From the NCBI RefSeq assembly GCF_022059845.1, contig NZ_CP091851.1:2666001-2730000 (forward strand): a stretch of DNA of 64,000 bases. The letters run 5' to 3'. Positions 26,359-34,514 of this stretch are shown here, piece after piece. Each line of letters starts with the position of its first letter. Positions within the stretch are counted from its first letter, which is position 1. Origin of the DNA: Terrirubrum flagellatum. GTDB taxonomy: Bacteria > Pseudomonadota > Alphaproteobacteria > Rhizobiales > Beijerinckiaceae. The notes beneath the pieces were generated by a model, which saw only the letters and a program-made list of their open reading frames with translations, was not told the origin of the DNA and did no database searches. The position numbers were made by a program, and so were the translations under genes.

Positions 26359-26856
26359 GTGGACTCAGATGTGGGAAAGATGCGCCAAATCATCAAACGA
26401 GCTTTTGACTTTTTCAGCGACGCGCTTCCTGTCGTCCTCCTTGCGATCGTCATCATCGTCGTGACGCTGGACGTTCTGGGCCGCGAGATCTTGTCCGCCC
26501 CGCTCTACGCCGCGAATGAAATAGCAGTCATCGCGTTCGTGTGGCTGGTATGGTTCGGCATGATCGGCGCCGCGCGGCGCCAGGAACTTATCGGTGTTCG
26601 CTACTTCGTATCGTTGTTGCCGCCGGCGGCCGCCCGCTGGGTCGATGTTATCGTTGATTTCCTGATCGCGCTTATCTGTCTGGCCATTTTGCGCGCAGCC
26701 ATTCGCCAGATCGCGACGGCCAGATTCACGACTTTCGATCTGCTTGGCCTTCCCAAATGGCTTCTGACCTTTGGCGTGGCCATTTCAGTCGCGCTTCTCG
26801 CAATCTATTACATTGCTTGTGGCGTTCGCCAGATCTCCGCGCGTTCGATCGAATAA
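26359..26856 (+). CDS. TRAP transporter small permease (DctQ family)
   Basis: A 165-residue protein with four predicted helices and the DctQ pattern: VILVTLDVLGRE-like first helix end (VTLDVLGREIL), ANEIAVIAFVWLVWFG, and a conserved Arg/Glu pair after helix two (GAARRQELIGVRYFV). It forms the membrane complex with the large subunit. The start is uncertain: GTG at 26359, GTG at 26371 and ATG at 26380 are all in frame and none has a good ribosome site. Its stop overlaps the DctM start as TAATG. Confidence 0.87.
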   Translation: MDSDVGKMRQIIKRAFDFFSDALPVVLLAIVIIVVTLDVLGREILSAPLYAANEIAVIAFVWLVWFGMIGAARRQELIGVRYFVSLLPPAAARWVDVIVDFLIALICLAILRAAIRQIATARFTTFDLLGLPKWLLTFGVAISVALLAIYYIACGVRQISARSIE

Positions 26857-28133
26857 TGATCGTTGCGACCCTGCTGCTTTTTGCGGTTCTGCTCGCGACG
26901 GGGATGCCCATTGCGTTCGTTATTCTTGGCTCTTCCCTCCTCTATTTCGCCGTCAATCCGATTGCTCCCAGCGTTCTTGCGCAACGTCTGACCGGAAGCC
27001 TCGAATCATTCCCGTTGCTGGCGATCCCCTTCTTTGTCGTCGCCGGCGCCGCCATGGCCCGCGGCGGCATCGCCGAGCGTCTCTACGGCTTCGCGGACGG
27101 CCTCGTCGGGCATTGGCGCGGCGGTCTGGCGCAGGTCGCGGTGATCAATTCGCTCCTCATCGGCACAATGTCCGGCTCTTCAAACGCCGACGCGGCGATC
27201 GATGCGCGCACGATCGTCCCGGTGATGCGTCGCCAAGGCTATACCAATGGTTTCGCATCCGCGATCAGCGCCTCGTCCGGCCTGATCGCCCCGATCATGC
27301 CGCCCAGTATCGGGCTTATCGTTTATGGGCTTCTGACAAGCACCTCCGTCAGCCGATTGTTCATCGGCGGCGTCATCCCGGCCTTTCTGATCGCCATCGG
27401 ACTGATGATCATGGTCCGGATCATCGCAAGCCGGCGAGGCTATGGAGCCACCCGAAATAAACGCCTGCCCGCTAGCGAAATCGTCGAACGCGGCCGACGC
27501 GCGATCTGGGCTCTGGCGATGCCCGTCCTGTTGCTCTTCGGCCTGAGAATTGGATGGTTCACGCCGACCGAACTCGGCGTGATCGCTGCTGTCTACGCTT
27601 TCATCGTAGGGCTCGTGATCTATCGAGGCATGAAGCCGCGGGATGTTTACGAAATCCTCCGGGAGTCTGCTTTCACAACCGCCAATGTGATGGTGATATT
27701 GGCGGCGTCAGCCGCTTTCTCGGTCGTTCTCACTCTTGAAGAAGTGCCGCAATTTGTCGTTTCCAATCTTTTGAGCGTCTCGAACAACCCGTATCTCATT
27801 CTGGTCATCATCAACATTGCGCTTCTGGTCCTCGGCATGATCATGGAGTCGTTGTCTCTGATGGTCATTCTGGCGCCGCTTCTGAACGATATCATTCAGA
27901 AAGTCGGAATTGATCCGGTGCATTTCGGCGTCGTCCTGGTCTTCAATCTCGGCATCGGCTCGGTTCACCCGCCCGTTGGAACAGTCGTCTATACCGTCTG
28001 CTCGATCACCAAGTGTTCTGTCGAAGAATTCACCTGGGAGCTGCTGCCCTTCCTCGGCGCATTGCTCGCTGTCCTGGCGGTCCTGATCTTCTTTCCGCCG
28101 CTCACCCTGTTCCTGCCGAATCTGCTGTTCTGA
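26856..28133 (+). CDS. TRAP transporter large permease (DctM family)
   Basis: A 425-residue integral membrane protein with about twelve helices and DctM hallmarks: PLLAIPFFVVAGAAMARGGI, INSLLIGTMSGSSNADAA (sodium/substrate loop), SGLIAPIMPPSIGLIVYG, and the second-repeat GIGSVHPPVGTVVYTVCSI. It carries out sodium-driven uptake of the ligand delivered by the binding protein. Start ATG at 26856 overlaps the DctQ stop by one base; the stop overlaps the dehydrogenase start as TGATG, so the four genes are tightly coupled. Confidence 0.93.
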   Translation: MIVATLLLFAVLLATGMPIAFVILGSSLLYFAVNPIAPSVLAQRLTGSLESFPLLAIPFFVVAGAAMARGGIAERLYGFADGLVGHWRGGLAQVAVINSLLIGTMSGSSNADAAIDARTIVPVMRRQGYTNGFASAISASSGLIAPIMPPSIGLIVYGLLTSTSVSRLFIGGVIPAFLIAIGLMIMVRIIASRRGYGATRNKRLPASEIVERGRRAIWALAMPVLLLFGLRIGWFTPTELGVIAAVYAFIVGLVIYRGMKPRDVYEILRESAFTTANVMVILAASAAFSVVLTLEEVPQFVVSNLLSVSNNPYLILVIINIALLVLGMIMESLSLMVILAPLLNDIIQKVGIDPVHFGVVLVFNLGIGSVHPPVGTVVYTVCSITKCSVEEFTWELLPFLGALLAVLAVLIFFPPLTLFLPNLLF

Positions 28134-29098
28134 TGGCTCCTCAAACCACAGCTCCGCCAACGCCGAAGGCCGCAGCGGCGACAATATTGTTCAATGTCAG
28201 GGACGCTGTTTGGCGCGCCGCGCTGCAGTCGCAAATGCCGGAACTGACCTTCCGTCACATTGATGAGGACGGCGATCCCGGCGAAATCGACTTCGCTTTT
28301 GTATGGAGGCCGCCTCGCGGCCTGCTCGCGAGTTTGCCCAATCTCAAGGCGGTCTTCTCCGTCAGCGCCGGCGTCGATCATATCCTGCTCGATGAAACCG
28401 TTCCGGAGCATCTGCCTATCGTGCGCATGGCCGACCCCTCGCAGGCTGAAGCCATGGTTGAATATGCGATGATGGCGACCCTCTGGCTGCATCGTCGCAT
28501 GCCGCATTATCAGGATAGCCAGTGCCAGCTGATCTGGGCGCCGCAACCCGCTGTCAGAACATCAGAACATCGCGCATGCGTGCTCGGATTGGGTGAATTT
28601 GGATCACGCATCGCGCAGCGTTTGCGCGATTTCGGCTTTGAGACTCATGGCTGGAGCAGGACACCAAAAATTCTCGATGGAATCGCCTGCTATACCGGAC
28701 GCAAGGGCCTCGCCTCTGCGCTTCAACGCTGCAACTACCTGATTTGCGTTCTTCCGTTGACGTCTGAAACTGCGGGAATTCTGAACGCCGAAACATTGGC
28801 GCTGCTGCCGCGCGGCGCCTGCATCATCAATATGGGCCGCGGCGCGCATATCGTCGATGCCGATCTTCTTTCAGCGCTCGATTCCGGACATATCGGCGGA
28901 GCCATTCTTGATGTCTTCAATCACGAGCCGTTGCCGAATGATCATCCCTACTGGCGCCACCCCAAAGTCCTCGTGACACCGCACATCGCGGCGGAACTCT
29001 ACCCGCCGACGGCTGCGGGAGCCGTCGCCGAAAACATTCGCCGAATGCAAGTGGGGCTGCCGCTGCAACACGTATTTGACCGAGCCCGCGGTTACTAA
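28133..29098 (+). CDS. D-2-hydroxyacid dehydrogenase, GhrA-like (glyoxylate/hydroxypyruvate reductase)
   Basis: A 321-residue NAD(P)-dependent reductase. The nucleotide site reads VLGLGEFGSRIAQRL with SRTP at the end of strand two, favouring NADP. The catalytic triad of the family is visible: Arg in INMGRGAHIVD, Glu in VFNHEPLP and His in VTPHIAAELYP. The ending PHIAAELYPPTAA and the early GVDHILLDETVP resemble GhrA rather than SerA or LdhA. It interconverts 2-oxo and D-2-hydroxy acids. One-base overlap with dctM suggests it acts on the TRAP cargo. Confidence 0.88.
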   Translation: MAPQTTAPPTPKAAAATILFNVRDAVWRAALQSQMPELTFRHIDEDGDPGEIDFAFVWRPPRGLLASLPNLKAVFSVSAGVDHILLDETVPEHLPIVRMADPSQAEAMVEYAMMATLWLHRRMPHYQDSQCQLIWAPQPAVRTSEHRACVLGLGEFGSRIAQRLRDFGFETHGWSRTPKILDGIACYTGRKGLASALQRCNYLICVLPLTSETAGILNAETLALLPRGACIINMGRGAHIVDADLLSALDSGHIGGAILDVFNHEPLPNDHPYWRHPKVLVTPHIAAELYPPTAAGAVAENIRRMQVGLPLQHVFDRARGY

Positions 29099-29154
29099 AT
29101 TCGTAAATCGACGCGCCGCGCCTGCGCGAGACGGCAGTCGAAAAGGAGAGCCCT

Positions 29155-30396
29155 GTGCCGAACGATGTCGACGTCGCCATTGTTGGAGCGGGAGCGGCCG
29201 GGATCGCGGCCGCGCGCCGCTGTCTCGCAGCCGGTCTTTCCGTCGCCGTCATCGAAGCGCGCACCCGCGCCGGGGGGCGCGCATGGACGATCCCGACCAG
29301 CGCGAACGCTATTGTCGATCTGGGCGCCGCCTGGCTTCACTCCGCAGATCGCAACCCTCTCACCGATCTCGCGCGCGAGCATGGCTTTCATATCAGCACT
29401 CGTCTCCCGGATCCGTGGGACGTGCGGCTGGGCCGCCTCAAGCTGAGCTCGCAAGACATCGAGAACTGGAAATCGAGCTACTCCGCCTTCAACGCTCGCC
29501 TCGCAGCGCAAGGCGACGAGGCGGACAGACCAATCTCGCAACATTTCGGCGCAGATGACCGTTGGCGCGCCGTGTTGGGCGCGATGCAAACATGGCGAGC
29601 CGGAGCGGACGCCAACAGGATATCGACCGCCGACAAACTCAATTCATTCGACACCAACACCAACTGGCGGATCACCGAAGGTTTTGGAACGCTCCTTGAA
29701 AAGCTTGCGAGCCATCTTCCCATTCGCTTTGGCGCAGTCGTGAACAAGATCGATTGGTCCAGGTCGCCGGTGTTGTTGGACACGTCTGCGGGCGCGCTGC
29801 GCGCATCGTGCGCCATTGTGACGGCGTCAACCGGCGTGCTCGCGGCGGATGCGATCGCCTTTCACCCGATGCTCCCCGCCGAAAAGCTCACAGCCCTCGA
29901 AGCGCTTCCGCTGGGAGCCAACAACAAAGTCTATTTCGAGTGGCGCAGCCGTGACGATGGATGGCCGGATGACATGCATTTTCTCGGCTCGACCACGCAA
30001 AGCGCGACGGGATCCTATCAGCTTCGGCCGCTAGGGAGGCCGCTGCTCGAGATGTTCCTTGGCGACAAACTCGCTCGGGAACTTGAGCGCATCGGAACGA
30101 ACGAGCTCACAGCATTCGCAGAAGCGGAACTTAAAAATGTTCTTGGCTCGCAAATTCCGCAATTGAAGCCGGTCGCCGCCTCAGCCTGGCTCGGCGATCC
30201 CTGGTCGCGCGGGGCTTATTCCTATGCGACGCCCGGCGGCGCCGGACAGCGATCTATCCTGGCCGAACCGCTCGATGATCGCGTGTTTTTTGCAGGGGAA
30301 GCTTGCTCCAAAGAGGCGCACTCCACGATCCACGGGGCGTGGATGAGCGGCGAGTCGGCCGCCGGCGCTTCGATCAGATCGCTCCAAGGCTCGTGA
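29155..30396 (+). CDS. Flavin-containing amine oxidase family protein
   Basis: A 413-residue FAD enzyme: dinucleotide motif VAIVGAGAAGIAAARRCLAA near the N-terminus, ARTRAGGRAWT (the RxGGR motif), a middle substrate domain, and a C-terminal FAD signature RVFFAGEACSKEAHSTIHGA followed by GESAA. This order fits monoamine/polyamine oxidases, which oxidise an amine to an imine with production of hydrogen peroxide. GTG at 29155 is preceded by AAGGAGAG. It follows the GhrA-like gene by 56 bases on the same strand, so it probably belongs to the TRAP operon; the true substrate is unknown. Confidence 0.87.
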   Translation: MPNDVDVAIVGAGAAGIAAARRCLAAGLSVAVIEARTRAGGRAWTIPTSANAIVDLGAAWLHSADRNPLTDLAREHGFHISTRLPDPWDVRLGRLKLSSQDIENWKSSYSAFNARLAAQGDEADRPISQHFGADDRWRAVLGAMQTWRAGADANRISTADKLNSFDTNTNWRITEGFGTLLEKLASHLPIRFGAVVNKIDWSRSPVLLDTSAGALRASCAIVTASTGVLAADAIAFHPMLPAEKLTALEALPLGANNKVYFEWRSRDDGWPDDMHFLGSTTQSATGSYQLRPLGRPLLEMFLGDKLARELERIGTNELTAFAEAELKNVLGSQIPQLKPVAASAWLGDPWSRGAYSYATPGGAGQRSILAEPLDDRVFFAGEACSKEAHSTIHGAWMSGESAAGASIRSLQGS

Positions 30397-30406
30397 TCGT
30401 CTGTCA

Positions 30407-30424
30407 CGGGCGACACCTCGCCCG
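30407..30424 (+). terminator. Candidate terminator hairpin after the amine oxidase gene
   Basis: CGGGCGA (30407-30413) and TCGCCCG (30418-30424) pair perfectly around CACC, ten bases after the amine oxidase stop. No T-run follows, so it would be a weak or factor-assisted terminator between convergent operons. Confidence 0.4.
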
Positions 30425-30573
30425 CGGGGCGGCCAATCTAGACGACGCCTGCCCCCATTCGCGCGGCAGCCGGCACCGCAGCTCGTTTAGCGGTATTGGT
30501 CCCTGGCGCGAAATCGCGTCTGCAAATCTTCGGCGCAGACGCTATATTCCGATTGGGAATCGGCAAGCGCAGA

Positions 30574-31581
30574 TTAGGTGACTTCAAGCGTGCGCGGGCC
30601 ATCAAATATCGATTCGAGCCTGACGCATCGCGCCTCGTGCCGGTCTCCTACCTTGACGCTCAAGGGCGTCGCCGCGCCGCATTCGTCAACGAAGCGATCG
30701 CAGCGCGGGCCGAAGGCGCAACCTGGCGGCGGCGCGGCGAGATCCGGCGGCGAACCAGGAATCGCCTTCAGCCGATCGCCTTTCGCGTGCGCGCTCTCGG
30801 CGCGGGAAGACAGAAGTCCACGCGTGTAGGGATGCGCAGGATTTCGAATGACTGAGGCGCAAGAACCGCTTTCCACGATGCGGCCGGTGTACATCACGGC
30901 GATCCTGTCCGCGATCTCAACTGCAACACCGATGTCGTGAGTGACGAACACGATCGCGAGGCCGAATTCGCGCTGTAGCTCACGCAGCAGGAGCAGCACC
31001 TGAATCTGAACGGTAGCGTCGAGCGCCGTGGTCGGCTCATCGGCAAGGAGCACTTTCGGCCGGCAGGCCAGAGCCAAAGCGATCATCGCCCGCTGACGCA
31101 TGCCGCCAGACATTTCGTGCGGATAATTGTCGAGCCGCCGCTCGGGCGAGGGAATCCGCACGCGCTCAAACAGTTCAAGACCGCGCTTGCGGCCTTCGGC
31201 GAATGAACATCCTTCGTGACGCTTCACCGCCTCGGCAATCTGATCGCCGACTTTGTACACGGGATCGAAGGCGAGGCCGGGATCCTGAAAGATCATCGAC
31301 ACGGTGCGGCCACGATACGCCGCGAGCTCCGCCTTGGACATCGCCAGCACATTCCGCCCGTCGACCGTGATGTCGCCGCCGATTACCGCAGATTTAGGAT
31401 GCAGGCGCATGAGCGCGCGCAAGGTGACGCTCTTGCCTGATCCGGACTCGCCAAGAAGCGCAAGCGTTTCGCCGGGACGGAGTGACAGGTCGACGCCAAG
31501 CACAGCGCGAACACGCTTGCGGCCCGCGGCGAAATCGACCGTCAGGTCTTTTGCTTCAACGATCGGAGGCGCAGTGGTCAT
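30574..31581 (-). CDS. Oligopeptide/dipeptide ABC transporter ATP-binding protein (OppD/DppD type)
   Basis: A 335-residue ATPase: Walker A LLGESGSGKSVT, Q-loop MIFQDPGLAFDP, signature MSGGMRQRAMIALALA, Walker B VLLADEPTTALD and H-loop VTHDIGVAVEIADR. The C-terminal extension has the Opp/Dpp cysteine cluster (PPPGCAFGPRCDRFVDEC and a later Cys), which binds an iron-sulfur cluster in some homologues. ATG at 31581 overlaps the stop of the partner ATPase. It is the last gene of the importer operon 36113-30574. Confidence 0.92.
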   Translation of the reverse strand: MTTAPPIVEAKDLTVDFAAGRKRVRAVLGVDLSLRPGETLALLGESGSGKSVTLRALMRLHPKSAVIGGDITVDGRNVLAMSKAELAAYRGRTVSMIFQDPGLAFDPVYKVGDQIAEAVKRHEGCSFAEGRKRGLELFERVRIPSPERRLDNYPHEMSGGMRQRAMIALALACRPKVLLADEPTTALDATVQIQVLLLLRELQREFGLAIVFVTHDIGVAVEIADRIAVMYTGRIVESGSCASVIRNPAHPYTRGLLSSRAESAHAKGDRLKAIPGSPPDLAAPPPGCAFGPRCDRFVDECGAATPLSVKVGDRHEARCVRLESIFDGPRTLEVT

Positions 31582-32627
31582 GCTGCGGCAAGCCTGGGAT
31601 GGCCCGAAGCGGGATTGGCGAGATGGCAGGCCGCGAGATGCGCGCGCCCGACATCGGACAAGGCCGGCTCGGCATGGCTGCAGAGCGTCGAGACCATCTT
31701 GCAACGCGGGTGAAAGCGGCAGCCCCCGGGAGGGTCGATCGGATTTGGCGGGTCGCCGGAAAGCGGCGCTTCCTCAGTGCGCTTGTCCGGATCCATCGAC
31801 GGGACTGATGACAAGAGCGCTGCAGTGTAGGGATGGCGCGGTTTCTCGAAGATAGCTTCGCTTGCTCCAATCTCAGCGACCTTGCCGAGATACATGACCA
31901 TGATGCGATCCGACATGAAGCGCACGACGTTGAGGTCATGGGTGATGAACATATAGGTGAGACCGAAGTCGCGCTTCAAATCGAGCAGGAGATTCAACAC
32001 TTGCGCCTCGACCGATTTGTCGAGCGCCGACACCGCCTCATCGAGGATGAGAAGACGTGGTTCGAGCGACAGGGCTCGCGCGATATTTACGCGCTGCCTC
32101 TGGCCGCCTGATATCTCATGCGGATAACGGCCAGCGAAGCGCTTTGGTTCAAGCCCAACACGGTGCAAGAGATCATGCGCTTTCGAGATGGCCGCCGCCG
32201 CCGACGCGCCATGCACACGCGGCCCAAAGGCTACCGTGTCTTCGACAGTGAGCCTTGGGTTGAGCGAGGCGTAGCTGTCCTGAAAGACCATCTGCGCCTG
32301 CCGTCGGAAGCTCCTGACATCGAGCGCTGACGATCCGACCGCTTCGCCGTCAAAGAGAATCTCGCCCTGATCCGGCTTGATAATCTGCATGACCAGTCTG
32401 GCGGTGGTCGACTTCCCGCAACCGGACTCGCCGACCACGCCAAGCGTCTCGCCCTTCAGGATCGAGAAATCGACGCCGTCGACCGCGCGCACCACGTTGC
32501 TTGGTTGACCGAACCAGGAGCGCTTGCCGCCAAAGTGCTTGACCATGCCACGCACGTCGAGCAGCGCCGTTCCCCGGCCGCCGCGATCACGCGATTCATC
32601 CATTGCAACTGGATCGGCGGGCGTCAT
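31578..32627 (-). CDS. Oligopeptide/dipeptide ABC transporter ATP-binding protein (OppF/DppF type)
   Basis: A 349-residue ATPase with Walker A VVGESGCGKSTTARLV, Q-loop MVFQDSYASLNP, signature ISGGQRQRVNIARAL, Walker B LLILDEAVSALD (unusual AV in place of PT after the Glu) and H-loop ITHDLNVVRFMSDR. The C-terminal Cys cluster CRFHPRCKMVSTLC is present. It pairs with the OppD-type ATPase. ATG at 32627 overlaps the stop of the OppC-type permease as ATGA; an internal ATG nine residues on is an alternative. Confidence 0.92.
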   Translation of the reverse strand: MTPADPVAMDESRDRGGRGTALLDVRGMVKHFGGKRSWFGQPSNVVRAVDGVDFSILKGETLGVVGESGCGKSTTARLVMQIIKPDQGEILFDGEAVGSSALDVRSFRRQAQMVFQDSYASLNPRLTVEDTVAFGPRVHGASAAAAISKAHDLLHRVGLEPKRFAGRYPHEISGGQRQRVNIARALSLEPRLLILDEAVSALDKSVEAQVLNLLLDLKRDFGLTYMFITHDLNVVRFMSDRIMVMYLGKVAEIGASEAIFEKPRHPYTAALLSSVPSMDPDKRTEEAPLSGDPPNPIDPPGGCRFHPRCKMVSTLCSHAEPALSDVGRAHLAACHLANPASGHPRLAAA

Positions 32628-33502
32628 TGCCGCACCTCCATCGCCGAGCGCAGCCCATCGGAGAACAGGTTGAAAGAGATGGAGGTCAAAAAGATCATGA
32701 CGCCCGGCAGCGCGGCCACGAGCGGCTGCGAATAGATCGCAGTGCGCAACGTGTTCAGCATCAGGCCCCATTCCGGCTCCGGCGGCTTCACGCCGAGGCC
32801 GAGAAACGAGAGACCCGACGACAGGATCATCGAGACGCTGATCAGGCTGGTGGCGTAGACGAAGATCGGGCCGAGCACATTGCCGAGCACATGCACGCGC
32901 ACCACTGTAAATGCATTCGCGCCGGAAATGCGGGCCGCCTCCACGAAATCCCGATTGCGCGTCTGAGTGGTCACCGCTTCGGCGATGCGCGCGATCTGCG
33001 GGATGAACACGACGGTCAGAGATACGATCGAATTGAGGATTCCCGCGCCAAGCGCGCCCGACAGCGCGATCGCCAGCAGCACGGAGGGAAAAGCGAAGAA
33101 GACGTCGATGACGCGCATCACGGCGGTGTTCACCCAACCGCCGATATAGGCGGCGAAGACGCCGATCGCCGATCCGATTCCAAAAGCGAGAATAACCGGC
33201 GTCACGCCCATGAACAGAGAGAGCCGGCCGCCATAGATCAGACGACTCAGCATGTCGCGACCAAGCTCATCGGAGCCAAGCGGATAGCCCTGAAAGCCGA
33301 TCGGGCGAAGCCTGCGCACCATCGACCCGCGGAACGGATCGGCCGGCGCGAGATACGGCGCAAAGACTGCGGCCAGCGTGATCAGAAGGATAACAACAAG
33401 CGCGCCCATCGCGACGGGGTCGCGCACAAGACGCGCGCCAACGCTCGCCCAATAGCTTTGGCTTTTCGCCAGTGGAATCGCGGCGGCGTCTATTGCGCTC
33501 AT
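32624..33502 (-). CDS. Oligopeptide/dipeptide ABC transporter permease (OppC/DppC type)
   Basis: A 292-residue permease with an N-terminal cytoplasmic stretch, a first helix (VAMGALVVILLITLAAVFAP), the OppC segment LGSDELGRDMLSRLIYGGRLSL, the coupling loop DFVEAARISGANAFTVVRVH and the end LSFLGLGVKPPEPEWGLML, all typical. It follows the OppB-type gene by three bases and forms the channel with it. Confidence 0.92.
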   Translation of the reverse strand: MSAIDAAAIPLAKSQSYWASVGARLVRDPVAMGALVVILLITLAAVFAPYLAPADPFRGSMVRRLRPIGFQGYPLGSDELGRDMLSRLIYGGRLSLFMGVTPVILAFGIGSAIGVFAAYIGGWVNTAVMRVIDVFFAFPSVLLAIALSGALGAGILNSIVSLTVVFIPQIARIAEAVTTQTRNRDFVEAARISGANAFTVVRVHVLGNVLGPIFVYATSLISVSMILSSGLSFLGLGVKPPEPEWGLMLNTLRTAIYSQPLVAALPGVMIFLTSISFNLFSDGLRSAMEVRQ

Positions 33503-33505
33503 CGC

Positions 33506-34459
33506 TCAACCTCGCTGGATGCGCGGATCGAGCATCGTCTGCAGGATGTCGACGATGAGGTTGAGCGTCACGAAGAACATGGCGAGCACGAGGATAGTCC
33601 CCTGTAACAGCGGCAGGTCGCGCTGGAAGATCGCGGTGTTCAACAGAAATCCCGTGCCGGGCCAGGCAAAAACAGTTTCGATCAGAATCGATCCGCCAAG
33701 CAGATAGCCGAGTTGCAGTCCCATCACCGCGAGCGCGGTCGGAGCGGCGTTGCGAACGACATGCTTGAACACCGCCCACTCGCCCATGCCTTTGGCGCGC
33801 AACGCCTGCACGAAATCCTGACTGAGAATATCAGCAACGAGCGCGCGCAGCGTGCGCGCGATAATGCCCATCGGGATCGCCGACATCGTGATCGCCGGGA
33901 GGATGATATAGCGAAGATGCTCGAAGTCCGGCCGCCAGTTCGTAGAACCGCCGGGGCCAGCGCCTGTCGATGGGAGCCACCCCAAAGTCGCCGAGAACAC
34001 GATGACCAGGACCATGCCGAGCCAGTAGTGGGGAACGCTGACTCCGAGAATCGAGGCGATCGAGGCCGCCCGGTCGAGCGCGCTGTTGCGGAAATATCCC
34101 GCGACAAAACCGAAGAAGGCGCCGAAGCCGAAGCCGATCAAGGTGGCAATCGAAGCGAGGATCAGCGAGTTGCCGACTGCGCGCCCGACTTCTGAGATCA
34201 CGGGCCTGCCGCTGGCGATCGAAGCGCCGAGGTCGCCGTGCAGAACCTTCCACAGCCAGATGCCATATTGCACGGGCAGCGGCTTATCGAAGCCGTAAGC
34301 CGCGCGCATTTCCGCCTGTTGTTGCGCTGTCGCATCGATGGGCATGATCGAAGTCAGCGGATCGCCCGGCGCGAGATGCACAAGAAGAAAGCAGACAACG
34401 CTCACGCCGAGCGCGACCGGCGTGACATAGACGAGCCGCTTCAACGCATAGATAAACAA
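33506..34459 (-). CDS. Oligopeptide/dipeptide ABC transporter permease (OppB/DppB type)
   Basis: A 317-residue permease with the OppB N-terminal signature (LVHLAPGDPLTSIMP), the LPVQYGIWLWKVLHGDLGAS segment, VPHYWLGMVLVIVFSATLGW, the coupling loop SQDFVQALRAKGMGEWAVFK and the family end LLQGTILVLAMFFVTLNLIV with VDILQTMLDPRIQ. About six helices. It lies 55 bases after the binding-protein gene. Confidence 0.92.
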   Translation of the reverse strand: MFIYALKRLVYVTPVALGVSVVCFLLVHLAPGDPLTSIMPIDATAQQQAEMRAAYGFDKPLPVQYGIWLWKVLHGDLGASIASGRPVISEVGRAVGNSLILASIATLIGFGFGAFFGFVAGYFRNSALDRAASIASILGVSVPHYWLGMVLVIVFSATLGWLPSTGAGPGGSTNWRPDFEHLRYIILPAITMSAIPMGIIARTLRALVADILSQDFVQALRAKGMGEWAVFKHVVRNAAPTALAVMGLQLGYLLGGSILIETVFAWPGTGFLLNTAIFQRDLPLLQGTILVLAMFFVTLNLIVDILQTMLDPRIQRG

Positions 34460-34514
34460 GCACGCACTCCCGCTGGCTGGCGACGGAGCCGCGGGCGCGG
34501 CTCCGTCATCAAGC

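Noticed and set aside
32603-33607. Plus-strand open frame opposite the OppC/OppB genes
   Set aside because: Antisense shadow of two well-conserved permease genes.
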